Assembly: GCF_001314995.1 (NCBI RefSeq)
Contig: NZ_CP012938.1
Span: 1,488,001 to 1,552,000, forward strand
Source of the DNA: Bacteroides ovatus
Lineage (GTDB): Bacteria > Bacteroidota > Bacteroidia > Bacteroidales > Bacteroidaceae
DNA: 64,000 nucleotides
Direction of reading: 5' to 3'
The notes beneath the pieces were generated by a model. The model did no database searches, was not told the origin of the DNA, and saw only the letters and a list, made by a program, of their open reading frames with translations. A program made the position numbers and the translations under genes. Below, in pieces: positions 1 through 8,780 of the stretch (position 1 is its first letter; each line of letters opens with the position of its first letter).

Positions 1-1594
1 CCATCCGCTTAAATTGCGGAACAAGCTGACGATAAAATTCTTCGAGACCCGGTTTAGCTGTCGGCTCCGCCCAAGCTATTTCACTCAACGCTATCATACG
101 GGGAACAATCAAATATTCAATGCGCTTCATTGTCGGAATCCATTCAGCCCAGAGATTCGCCTGCACACCCCAGATATATTTCTTCTGTTCCGGCGATAAC
201 CGCTCGTCTGCACACGGATCATACGCAAGTATTTTCTTTACTGAATTCTGATCCTGCGCATAATCGAAATAGAAATATTCATTCGGACAAGCAATCACTT
301 TCTGCTTTTGTGCAGTTGCCGTAGGCAATGCATCTTTCGCCCAACTTCTCCACCAGGTAATGGCAGCATCGGAAGATAATCCGTCGGATACCACTTCATC
401 CCAGCCTATGAGTTTCTTTCCGTTGGCAAGGAAGAATTTCTCCATGTCACGTACAAACCATGCCTGAAGTTCTTCTACCGAACCCAGTTTCTCCGTACGA
501 ATCCGTTTCTGACAAAGAGGACATTTCTTCCAGTTGGCTTTTTCCACTTCATCACCACCCATGTGCACATATTCATAAGGGAAAAGTTCAAAAACTTCTT
601 TGAACACATTCTGACAGAACTCCAGCGTTGTATCTTTGCCCGGACAGATAGGAGAAGAGAAAGTTTTCCCCCACCCGATTAATCCGTCACACACCAATTC
701 CGGATATTGACCGATAGCTGCCAGGAAATGTCCCGGCATATCGATCTCGGGAATGACATCGATACCTCTTTGCGTAGCATAGGCTACTATTTCTTTTATA
801 TCATCATGAGTGTAATAACCTCCATACAGCGTATCTCCTTCCACAATGCGTATCTTATCTTCCGGAATCAGGAAATCGGTATTATCTTCTTCTTTCGCAC
901 GTGCCATACAGGTACGATCCTGCGTATTGAATTTACGCCAGGCCCCTTTTTCTGTAAGCAACGGGTATTTCTCGATCTCTATACGCCAACCCTGATCGTC
1001 GGACAGATGCCAGTGGAACTTATTAAGTTTATACAAAGACATCAGATCTAATACATGCTTCACTTCTTTTTTATTCCAGAAATGGCGGGAAGCATCCAAC
1101 ATAAATCCACGCCATTCAAACCGTGGCGCATCTTCTATTTGCACGACAGGGATAGAATAATTCTGTTTCTCTCCCTGCACTTCTATCGTTGCAGGAAGCA
1201 ACTGGCGAATAGTAGTAATAGCAGAAATAATACCCGAATAGTCAGTTGCCTCTACCCGAATATACTCCGGTGTAGACTCAAGTTTATAAGAGCTAGGCTT
1301 TCCAACAGTATCCTTCAACTGAAAATACATATCTACCTGACTCTTATCGGTAGTGACTTCAACAGAAGACGATATGACATTCCGAAGAATCTCCTGCAGA
1401 TACCCGGCAGCCGGAAACAAGGACTGATCGGAAACCCCAATCTTCATTCCATCTTTTAAAACAAACGAGCCAGACTGCTCGGTCAGACTAACGGGGGTAG
1501 GTAAGATTGCAATCTCTTGCTTGACGGTAGGCGTGCAAGAAGAAAAAATACAAGCTGACACAATGAGAAAAGAGCTACTTAGTTTTTTGAACAT
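1..1594 (-). CDS. Beta-N-acetylhexosaminidase, GH20 lipoprotein (3' end outside window)
   Basis: Translating the minus strand from ATG at 1594 gives an open frame to the window edge, so about 531 residues are present and the C-terminus is missing. The N-terminus is a lipoprotein signal (hydrophobic stretch ending in FSSC, Cys about residue 20), which predicts an exported, lipid-anchored enzyme. An N-terminal GH20b-type domain is followed by the GH20 barrel. The motif HMGGDE carries the catalytic Asp-Glu pair (about D348/E349), and WRGFMLDASRHF is typical of the barrel start. GH20 enzymes remove terminal beta-GlcNAc or GalNAc by substrate-assisted catalysis, as in mucin and N-glycan trimming. 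No partner gene is seen upstream; the gene runs leftward out of the window. The family is certain; the exact glycan is not. Confidence 0.93.
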   Translation of the reverse strand, partial: MFKKLSSSFLIVSACIFSSCTPTVKQEIAILPTPVSLTEQSGSFVLKDGMKIGVSDQSLFPAAGYLQEILRNVISSSVEVTTDKSQVDMYFQLKDTVGKPSSYKLESTPEYIRVEATDYSGIISAITTIRQLLPATIEVQGEKQNYSIPVVQIEDAPRFEWRGFMLDASRHFWNKKEVKHVLDLMSLYKLNKFHWHLSDDQGWRIEIEKYPLLTEKGAWRKFNTQDRTCMARAKEEDNTDFLIPEDKIRIVEGDTLYGGYYTHDDIKEIVAYATQRGIDVIPEIDMPGHFLAAIGQYPELVCDGLIGWGKTFSSPICPGKDTTLEFCQNVFKEVFELFPYEYVHMGGDEVEKANWKKCPLCQKRIRTEKLGSVEELQAWFVRDMEKFFLANGKKLIGWDEVVSDGLSSDAAITWWRSWAKDALPTATAQKQKVIACPNEYFYFDYAQDQNSVKKILAYDPCADERLSPEQKKYIWGVQANLWAEWIPTMKRIEYLIVPRMIALSEIAWAEPTAKPGLEEFYRQLVPQFKRM

Positions 1595-1729
1595 GCGGTT
1601 AACTATTTAATAAATTAATTGTCCTGTTTTTAATTGACCATCTATATATAATACAACTAAAACGTATAAACTACTAAAAAGGCAGAAAAAGTTTTTTGCG
1701 ACTTCATATCACAGACTCCTATTAATGTT

Positions 1730-1737
1730 TATCTTTG
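1730..1737 (+). promoter_or_regulatory. Bacteroides -7 element for the CDF transporter gene
   Basis: TATCTTTG fits the Bacteroides -7 consensus TAnnTTTG and lies 41 bp before the ATG at 1779. No well-spaced TTTG -33 box is evident, so this is a moderate call. Confidence 0.5.
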
Positions 1738-1778
1738 CTCCCCAATCCCATTACAAACAATTATAAAGAGTCACTTCA

Positions 1779-2693
1779 ATGTCAAGAGAGAAAATACTAA
1801 TCACAACCTCGTGGATCAGCACAATTGGCAATGCAATCTTGTCCGTATCCAAAATCATAATCGGTTTATTTGCCGGTAGTTTAGCCGTAGTCGGCGACGG
1901 TATCGACTCGGCAACCGACGTCGTTATCTCTATCGTTATGATTTTTACGGCACGCCTCATCAACCGCCCTCCTTCAAAGAAATATGTATTCGGATATGAG
2001 AAAGCGGAAGGGATCGCAACAAAGATTCTATCACTCGTGATATTTTATGCCGGTGTACAAATGTTGCTATCATCCACTAAAAACATCTTTTCAGATGAAG
2101 TGAAAGAGATACCATCGGCTATCGCCATCTATGTCACTATATTTTCTATTATCGGTAAACTCTTACTGGCTTCATACCAGTACAAACAGGGAAAGAAGAT
2201 CAACAGTTCCATGCTCACGGCAAACGCTATCAATATGCGTAATGATGTTGTCATTTCAACCAGTGTTTTGTTAGGATTGATATTTACTTTTATCTTCAAA
2301 TTGCCGATACTCGATTCGATAACAGGATTGATAATCAGTCTCTTTATCATCAAATCTTCCATCAGCATCTTCATTGATTCCAATGTGGAGCTAATGGACG
2401 GGGTGAAAGATGTCAATGTATATAATAAGATATTCGAGGCTGTAGAGAAAGTGCCCGGTGCCAGTAATCCGCATCGCGTCCGGTCACGAATGATAGGGAA
2501 TCTCTATATGATTACCCTTGATATAGAAGTGAATCCACAAATCACGATCACGCAAGCCCATGAGATTGCCGATGCAGTGGAGAAGAGCATCATTAATTCG
2601 GTAGATAATGTATATGACATTCTGGTACATGTGGAACCTGCCGGTAAATGTCAGACAGGAGAAAAATTCGGGGTCGATAAAGATATGGTTTGA
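1779..2693 (+). CDS. Cation diffusion facilitator (CDF) transporter, non-zinc-type metal site
   Basis: A 304-residue inner-membrane protein with the CDF layout: six membrane segments followed by a cytoplasmic C-terminal domain (from about residue 210) ending in HVEPAGKC. CDF proteins export divalent metals in exchange for protons. The transport-site motif in TM2 is DSATD (D43, D47) and in TM5 is N152-x3-D156. Zinc-type CDFs normally have HxxxD in both helices, as does the second CDF at 10427-11329, so this copy may prefer Mn or Fe; that is an inference from ligand chemistry. It is a single gene with its own promoter, convergent with the TonB receptor at 3029-5368. The family is confident, the metal is not. 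Confidence 0.9.
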   Translation: MSREKILITTSWISTIGNAILSVSKIIIGLFAGSLAVVGDGIDSATDVVISIVMIFTARLINRPPSKKYVFGYEKAEGIATKILSLVIFYAGVQMLLSSTKNIFSDEVKEIPSAIAIYVTIFSIIGKLLLASYQYKQGKKINSSMLTANAINMRNDVVISTSVLLGLIFTFIFKLPILDSITGLIISLFIIKSSISIFIDSNVELMDGVKDVNVYNKIFEAVEKVPGASNPHRVRSRMIGNLYMITLDIEVNPQITITQAHEIADAVEKSIINSVDNVYDILVHVEPAGKCQTGEKFGVDKDMV

Positions 2694-3028
2694 TCCATCT
2701 CTACACAGAGTTTCTTTCACTTTCCTCTATCACCTATCACCGACACTTCCAAAAGCTCTTATTCATGGGGATTTCAGGGGTGGTGACAGGTTGTTTGCAA
2801 CCTATCACCGCATCTATCACCTATCACCGCCCGATCAATCAATGATTAACAAGGAGAAAAGAACAAGTCTCTATACGACATATTAGTTTCAGCCGCTTGA
2901 AACTTTTAGTTTCAAGGCTTGGAACAAAGTGTTTCCCGGTGTGAAACAAATCGTTTCACTATTTGAAACAAAGTGTTTCAACGCAGGAAACAAAAAGTAC
3001 CGTGCCGGGAAACTATTTTTATGACCGA
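2694..3028. repeat. Convergent intergenic region with two repeat types
   Basis: There is no gene here. The left half holds a 16-bp direct repeat, CTATCACCTATCACCG, at 2727-2742 and 2814-2829. It also holds a hairpin pairing GGTGACAGGTTG (2782-2793) with CAACCTATCACC (2798-2809), one mismatch, 4-nt loop. The right half (2885-2981) is a run of tandem short palindromes built from GAAAC and GTTTC half-sites: 2885-2904, 2896-2916, 2921-2936, 2941-2959 and 2963-2981. Three of them have the form GAAAC-N5-GTTTC. Both neighbouring genes end here, so the structures may terminate transcription from either side. Confidence 0.75.
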
Positions 3029-5368
3029 TTAATAGCTGATCTTTACTCCGGCAAAGAAACTTCTCGGCAAAGAAGGACCGTAAATATAACCGGAATCCCG
3101 GTTAGCTCCTCTGTCAAAGTCCTTCTGATAAGACTCAAAAATATTCTGAACTCCGCCGTTTAATTGCAAATCAACCGTTTTGTATAACTTGAAGTCATAA
3201 GCCAGTTTCACTCCCAAATCAAAGAAACGAGGTGTTCTGATTGCTTCCGCTTTTCTTTCAGGCATTTTACCCAGTTCGGCATTCTCGGCGGTGATATCCA
3301 TACGTTGCACCAACATCCTGCCGGTATAGGTTCCTGACAAAGCAATAGATAAAGGTTTGATGGGGGTACAAGTAGCAGTGAAATAACCGTATGTATCGGG
3401 AGTACGGAAAATCTTCTTTTCTGCCGGTGCATCGTCATGCCACTTATGCGGTTCATCGTACCGGCTACGTTGTAAAGTTAATCCCGCTTGTATTTGCAGG
3501 ATAGAAAGATAAGCCACTTTACCTTCCAGTGTCAATCCCATCACTTTAGCACCGGGGCCATTGCTACGTGTTTTCACTAATATACCATCACCACGGTCGT
3601 AAGGTTTGCCCAATACAAAAACATCGGTCAGTCTTGTATAAAAACCCTCAATCAACAAATTCGTCTGGAATGCTCCGAAACGATGATACATATCTGCAGA
3701 AACACTGAAACTTTGGGATTTCTCTTCTTTCAAATCCTTTGCACGCTCGATCATAGCCACCGTTCCGCCCACATTTTCAATATGCATATCCTCATCAAAA
3801 GCCTGCGGAGCACGAAATCCGGAAGAATAGCTTAAACGCAGGTTAATATTCTGGGTAGGATTAAAACGCAAGTTGGCACGGGGACTAAAGATCACATTAT
3901 CCACCATATTATGCTTATCCAGACGACCACCAATCAGAATCCCCCAACGGTCGTTCTTCCATTCGTTCTGCAGAAAAGCACTGTAAATATTCACCGTCTG
4001 ATCCGTGTGACGGTTATATCCCCACATGTTATCTTTTAGGCGGTCACGGTTATATTCAAGCCCTGCCGTGAGATCAGAAGGCATAAAAAAGCACTTGTCA
4101 AACGTATGTACGTATTGTGCACCACCCATAGCGGTTAAATCCGTTGTCTTTCCATAGGCTTTCAGAGGATCGTTACCCGGTCCGTAATAACTGTCCCGGT
4201 CTGTATTGGCAGCCGATGCAAAAACACTTAGACGGTTCTTTTCATCCGGAGAGAAATAATCGAATTTCAAACTTCCACCATCAATAGAATGTTGCAACTG
4301 CTCCGCAATATGCGCTTCGTGAGGAGGACGGTTCAACATATCCCCTCCACGACGGAATTCCTGCATGTGGTGATATTCAAAGGTCAGTTTGGAATAAGTA
4401 CTTGTTTTCAGATAAGAGCGGAAACCCACTGTCTGATTCTTCAATTTGGGCAGTTCGGTAAATCCGTCTCCGTCATAATCATATCCCGACCGATAACGGT
4501 TCTGACCAAAGATATACAATCCGGCACGATGATCGTCCGTCACCAATGAAGCATTCAGCGAGGTGTTGTTATCGAATGAGGAGCTTCCTCCTAAAGAAGT
4601 TATGGTGTGCGACAGCTGACCCGAATTACGTAAAGGCTCTTTGGTGATTATATTAATCGTTCCTGCAATAGCTGAAGAACCGAACAAGGCGGAGCCTCCC
4701 CCACGCATCACTTCTACACGTTCAATCATACTGGCAGGAATCTGTTCCAGTCCATACACTCCGGAAAGGGCGCTGAATACGGGACGCGAATCTATCAGAA
4801 TTTGTGTATATGGTCCGTCCAGACCATTGATGCGGACTTGCTGGAAGCCACAATTCTGGCAATTTGTCTCCACACGCACTCCGGGCTGGAAGTTCAGTCC
4901 TTGTGATAAAGTGGAAGAGTTGGTGGTTTCAAAAAGTTTCAGGTCGACAACATTCACCAAAGTAGGAGCCATACGACGTGTCGTTTCACTCCGGTTGGCG
5001 GAAACTACTACTCCGTCGAGAGCAATCGCATCCTCTTCTATTTCAAAATCTTCTTCCAGTGTCTTTCCTTTTTTCAGAGTTACGTTGCGGGTCACTGTCT
5101 TGTAACCTACTGAACTAACTTCCAGTATAAAATTTCCTTCCGGCAAATTCTTCAAAAAATAATGCCCGGTAGCATCGGTCACGGTTCCTATGGTCGTTCC
5201 TTTCAGTGCGATAGTGATGTACGGAAGATGTTCTTTCGTTTTTTTATCCAGTACATGACCTATTATATTCGCATCGGATTTCTTCAGTTCAGGGTAGTCC
5301 GGACGTTCAGCCAATGCGTATGACAAGACACAGCACAGGCCGACCAGGACTAAAAGATATTTCTTCAT
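3029..5368 (-). CDS. TonB-dependent outer-membrane receptor, copy 1 of a tandem pair
   Basis: A 779-residue protein with a signal peptide, a carboxypeptidase-regulatory-like domain (about residues 34-115), a TonB plug (about 125-250) and a 22-strand type beta-barrel ending in an aromatic residue (GVKISY). The plug carries NCQNCGFQQVRINGLDG, with a Cys-x2-Cys pair, and VMRGGGSALFGSSAIAG. Such receptors use TonB/ExbBD energy to import scarce ligands such as metal chelates, haem or cobalamin. It follows the small His-rich membrane protein at 5482-5823 in the same direction, and the arrangement is repeated at 5948-8710. CDF metal transporters flank the region, so a metal-related ligand is plausible, but this is inferred from context. 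The gene is intact. Confidence 0.9.
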   Translation of the reverse strand: MKKYLLVLVGLCCVLSYALAERPDYPELKKSDANIIGHVLDKKTKEHLPYITIALKGTTIGTVTDATGHYFLKNLPEGNFILEVSSVGYKTVTRNVTLKKGKTLEEDFEIEEDAIALDGVVVSANRSETTRRMAPTLVNVVDLKLFETTNSSTLSQGLNFQPGVRVETNCQNCGFQQVRINGLDGPYTQILIDSRPVFSALSGVYGLEQIPASMIERVEVMRGGGSALFGSSAIAGTINIITKEPLRNSGQLSHTITSLGGSSSFDNNTSLNASLVTDDHRAGLYIFGQNRYRSGYDYDGDGFTELPKLKNQTVGFRSYLKTSTYSKLTFEYHHMQEFRRGGDMLNRPPHEAHIAEQLQHSIDGGSLKFDYFSPDEKNRLSVFASAANTDRDSYYGPGNDPLKAYGKTTDLTAMGGAQYVHTFDKCFFMPSDLTAGLEYNRDRLKDNMWGYNRHTDQTVNIYSAFLQNEWKNDRWGILIGGRLDKHNMVDNVIFSPRANLRFNPTQNINLRLSYSSGFRAPQAFDEDMHIENVGGTVAMIERAKDLKEEKSQSFSVSADMYHRFGAFQTNLLIEGFYTRLTDVFVLGKPYDRGDGILVKTRSNGPGAKVMGLTLEGKVAYLSILQIQAGLTLQRSRYDEPHKWHDDAPAEKKIFRTPDTYGYFTATCTPIKPLSIALSGTYTGRMLVQRMDITAENAELGKMPERKAEAIRTPRFFDLGVKLAYDFKLYKTVDLQLNGGVQNIFESYQKDFDRGANRDSGYIYGPSLPRSFFAGVKISY

Positions 5369-5481
5369 TGTCGTTAGTCTTTTAATGTTTTAATTCGAAA
5401 AATAATAATAAAGGGAAAGGGAAGCAGCGATCGTTAATCGTTGATCCTAATACATTAATACTGTTCCCCCAAAAAGATAGA

Positions 5482-5823
5482 CTAAGCGATAGGAGGTGCT
5501 CTAAGAGATATTACGCCCGGACAAGAACGGTAAAATTGCTCAATTTGCGGGCGGACAAACAGGATGCATAATAGAGATAAAGCAGCAACAGAGAATGTTG
5601 GTATCAAACCGCTGTCGGTCACCAACACATGACTCAAGAGATGAATTAGTTGGAATTCAACCGTCGTATGGCTATGTTCGCTGCCTTTTTTAAATGGATG
5701 TGAATGGACAATTGTAACCCCGTTGACCACATGGGAGTGAGTAAACAAAGTGATTCCTGCCATGTACGAGATAAACAGTACAGGCAGAAACCACTTCATT
5801 ATATGTAGGTACAATTGTTTCAT
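5482..5823 (-). CDS. Small His-rich membrane protein, copy 1
   Basis: About 113 residues. The start ATG at 5823 is chosen because it aligns with the paralogue at 8354-8710 (MKQL against VKRL) and lies downstream of a TATCTTTG promoter element at 5881-5888; a longer reading from 5853 is possible. A hydrophobic N-terminal segment (FLPVLFISYMAGITLF) is followed by a His-rich loop, with HVVNGVTIVHSHPFKKG shared exactly with the paralogue and a further HSH nearby. A second membrane segment precedes a tail ending LRAPP. I do not recognise a named family. The His clusters suggest a metal-binding extracytoplasmic loop. It precedes the TonB receptor gene by 113 bp, probably as its operon partner. Confidence 0.75.
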   Translation of the reverse strand: MKQLYLHIMKWFLPVLFISYMAGITLFTHSHVVNGVTIVHSHPFKKGSEHSHTTVEFQLIHLLSHVLVTDSGLIPTFSVAALSLLCILFVRPQIEQFYRSCPGVISLRAPPIA

Positions 5824-5880
5824 TCGGTCATCTTGCACATTTATTCTGTGCACCTAAGTCAAGGTTTAGTTTGTTTTTTG

Positions 5881-5888
5881 CAAAGATA
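5881..5888 (-). promoter_or_regulatory. -7 element (TATCTTTG) for cassette 1
   Basis: On the minus strand this reads TATCTTTG, matching TAnnTTTG. It implies transcription starting near 5875 and a leader of about 50 nt before the ATG at 5823. Confidence 0.55.
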
Positions 5889-5947
5889 AGGATTGTCTCC
5901 ATGCAAAACAATCCCTATTTATAACGATTTTAAATCTTAACCGAATT

Positions 5948-8269
5948 TTAATAACTTATCTTCACTCCGGCAAAGAAACTTCTCGGCAATGACGGACCAT
6001 AGATATAACCGGAGTCACGGTCAGCCCCTTTGTCGAAGTCGTTCTGGTAGGCATTGAAAATATTCTGTACACCGGCATTTACCTACAAGTTCATCGACTT
6101 GTAAAGTTTGAAATCATAGGCAGCCTTCAAACCGATATCGAAGAAGTCCTTCGTATTCACCGTTATCGGTTTTTCAAGGAATCCCGGAACTGGTTCGTGG
6201 GGAACCAGCATCGAACCGGTATATGTACCGGAAAGAGCGATAGATAATGGTTTTATCGGGGTATAGGTTGCTGTAAAATAACCGTAAGTATTCGGTGTAC
6301 GCATCATTTTCTTTACAGCCGGAGCTTCTTTGTTCCATACGTGCGGTTCGCTATAATGGCTCTGTTGCAGGGTGACTCCTGCCTGAACCTGGAATTTAGT
6401 CAGATACGCCATCTTTCCTTCCAATGTCAATCCCATCACACGGGCTCCCGGTGCATTGTAGCGTGTACGTGTCAGAATTCCATCCACTACCTCTCCGTCG
6501 GTAAGGGCAAATACATCTGATAACTTTGTATAAAATCCTTCTACCAAAAAGTTAACCTGAAACGCACCAAAACGATGATAAATATCTGCCGAAGCACTCA
6601 AACTCTGTGATCTTTCTTCTTTCAGATTATCGGCCAGTTCAACCATCGCCACATTACCGCCTACATTCTCCACATGCAAATCCTCGTCGAAAGCCTGCGG
6701 AGCACGGAAACCGGATGAGTAGCTGAAACGAAGATTGATATTTTCCGTCGGATTATAACGCAGATTGGCACGCGGACTGAATATCACATGGTCAATCAGG
6801 TTATGTTTATCCAAACGACCGCCAATCAGAAATCCCCAATGCTCATTCTTCCATTCATTCTGAAAGAAAGCACTACCGATATTCACTTTTTGGTCTACTG
6901 TACGGTGGTATCCCCACATATTGTCTTCCAGTTTATCCTGATTGAATTCTATTCCGGCAGTCAGATCAGCAGGCATGAAGATACATTTTCCGAAACTATA
7001 GACATATTGCGATCCTGCCATCCAGTTTAAGTCGGTGGTGTTTCCGTAAGCATTCGGATCTTGGCCGCCACCATAATAGCTGTCACGATTGATATGCTGC
7101 GCTGATGCAAACACATTGAAACGATGTTTCTCGTTAGGTGAGAAATAATCAAATTTCAGTCCTCCACCATTGATCGAGTGTTCGGTCTGTTCCGCTACAT
7201 TCGCTTCGTGAGGTGGACGGTTCAACAAGTCTCCTCCCCTACGGAATTCTTCCATGTGGTGATATTCAAAAGTTAGTTTCGAATATGTCGTTGTTTTCAG
7301 GAATGAACGGAAACCGATGGTCTGGCCGTGTATCTTGGGGATTTCAGAATATCCGTCACCATCATGGTCATACGCGGAACGATGGCGATTCTGACCGAAG
7401 ATATACAAACCGGCACGCTGGTCGTCCGTCACAAGTGATGCATTCAGCGCCGTACTGTTATCAAAAGCATCGCCATCACCAATACCTGTAATGGTATGCG
7501 ATAACATACCGGAATTGCGCATCGGTTCTTTGGTAATGATATTGATTGTTCCGGCAATAGCAGACGAGCCGAACAAAGCAGATCCGCCTCCACGCATCAC
7601 TTCCACACGTTCTATCATGCTGGCAGGAATCTGCTCGATGCCATACACACCGGAAAGTGCACTAAAAATAGGACGGGAATCGAGCAGGATTTGCGTATAA
7701 GGGCCATCCAGTCCATTGATACGCACTTGCTGGAAGCCGCAATTCTGACAATTAGACTCTACACGGACACCCGGCTGAAAGCTCAATCCTTGTGCCAAAG
7801 TCGTAGAATTGGTATTCTCAAAGATTTTCAGATCCACCACATTCACCAGTGTCGGAGCCAGGCGACGGGTAGTCTCGTTACGATTGGCAGATACTACTAC
7901 GCCATCCAAGGCAACTGCATCTTCTTCTATCTCGAAATCTTCTTCCAATGTGCGCCCTTTCTTCAGCGTCACATTCCGTCTGACGGTTTTATACCCCACC
8001 GAACTAACTTCGAGCACAAAATTGCCTTCAGGAAGATTCTTCAAGAAATAATGCCCGGTAGCATCGGTTACCGTTCCGATGGTAGTACCTTTCAAGGCGA
8101 CTGTTATATAGGGCAAGTGTTCTTTGGTGTTTTTATCAAGAATATGGCCAACGATATTGGCATCTGACTTACGTAATTCAGGATGATTAGGATATTCATG
8201 AGCTTGTCCTTCAAGGGCAGGCAACAATGCGCAGCACAAGCAGACAAGCGAAAAGATGTATTTCTTCAT
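5948..8269 (-). pseudogene. TonB-dependent receptor, copy 2, interrupted by an in-frame amber stop
   Basis: The reading frame from ATG 8269 runs to a TAG at 6083-6085 (codon 729). It then continues in the same frame for 44 more sense codons to a TAA at 5948-5950, ending in the same GVKISY as copy 1. Full length would be 773 residues against 779 for copy 1. In copy 1 the matching position is Gln in DLQLNGGVQNIF, so the change is CAG to TAG. Domains are as in copy 1: signal peptide, carboxypeptidase-regulatory domain, plug with NCQNCGFQQVRINGLDG, barrel. The stop removes the last barrel strands and the terminal aromatic recognised by the BAM machinery, so the product is probably not assembled. 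It could be a true mutation, a sequencing error or a suppressible stop. Confidence 0.85.
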
Positions 8270-8353
8270 TTTTCGTTTGTTATTCGTTTTCGATAAGTAT
8301 TCACATGGATAGACAGATAATGCCCTACCTCATGCAAGGTACGGTATCATCAT

Positions 8354-8710
8354 TCAAAGAATGGAGAAACGAATAGCCGGAGGTGCTCTAAGTCCCACTA
8401 CCCCATGATACGGACAGTGATAGTGAGCATACGGTGAACGGCCGAGCAACAAATACAATAAGAAAGGAATAAAAAGGGAAAGAGCAAAAACTACGGCTGC
8501 ACCGTCTGCCGTTAAATGAGACAGAAAATGAATCAGTAGCAGTTCGACTGTAGAGTGTTTATGTGCCGCCCCTTTCTTAAACGGGTGTGAATGGACGATT
8601 GTCACGCCATTGACCACATGCACGTGGGCAAAGAATGTGAAGCTTACCAGATACGACACAAACAGTATCGGTAAGAAGTAGCGTGTAATATTCAATAACA
8701 ATCGTTTCAC
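8354..8710 (-). CDS. Small His-rich membrane protein, copy 2
   Basis: About 118 residues from a GTG at 8708-8710. A longer frame could begin at a TTG at 8734, but that codon lies inside the TATCTTTG promoter element (8732-8739), so GTG is preferred; it also aligns with the ATG of copy 1. Layout: membrane segment (YFLPILFVSYLVSFTFF), His-rich loop with HVHVVNGVTIVHSHPFKKG then HKHSTVE, second membrane segment, and a tail with HYHCPYHG and LRAPP. It heads the second cassette, 84 bp before the interrupted TonB receptor. The function is unknown; metal handling is inferred from the His clusters and the neighbours. Confidence 0.72.
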   Translation of the reverse strand: MKRLLLNITRYFLPILFVSYLVSFTFFAHVHVVNGVTIVHSHPFKKGAAHKHSTVELLLIHFLSHLTADGAAVVFALSLFIPFLLYLLLGRSPYAHYHCPYHGVVGLRAPPAIRFSIL

Positions 8711-8731
8711 CTCATTTTTTCTTTGAGGCGG

Positions 8732-8739
8732 CAAAGATA
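8732..8739 (-). promoter_or_regulatory. -7 element (TATCTTTG) for cassette 2
   Basis: It reads TATCTTTG on the minus strand, 22 bp before the GTG at 8710. It overlaps the alternative TTG start and so argues against that start. Confidence 0.55.
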
Positions 8740-8780
8740 CGAACTATTTATTTAACAATCAATGATTATACAAAATTCTG

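Noticed and set aside
2885..2981. CRISPR-like repeat array
   Set aside because: The units are palindromes only 16-21 bases long and they overlap or abut with almost no spacer, and no cas gene is nearby.
8711..8734. TTG start for the second small His-rich protein
   Set aside because: The codon lies in the TATCTTTG promoter element; the GTG at 8710 aligns with the ATG of the paralogue.
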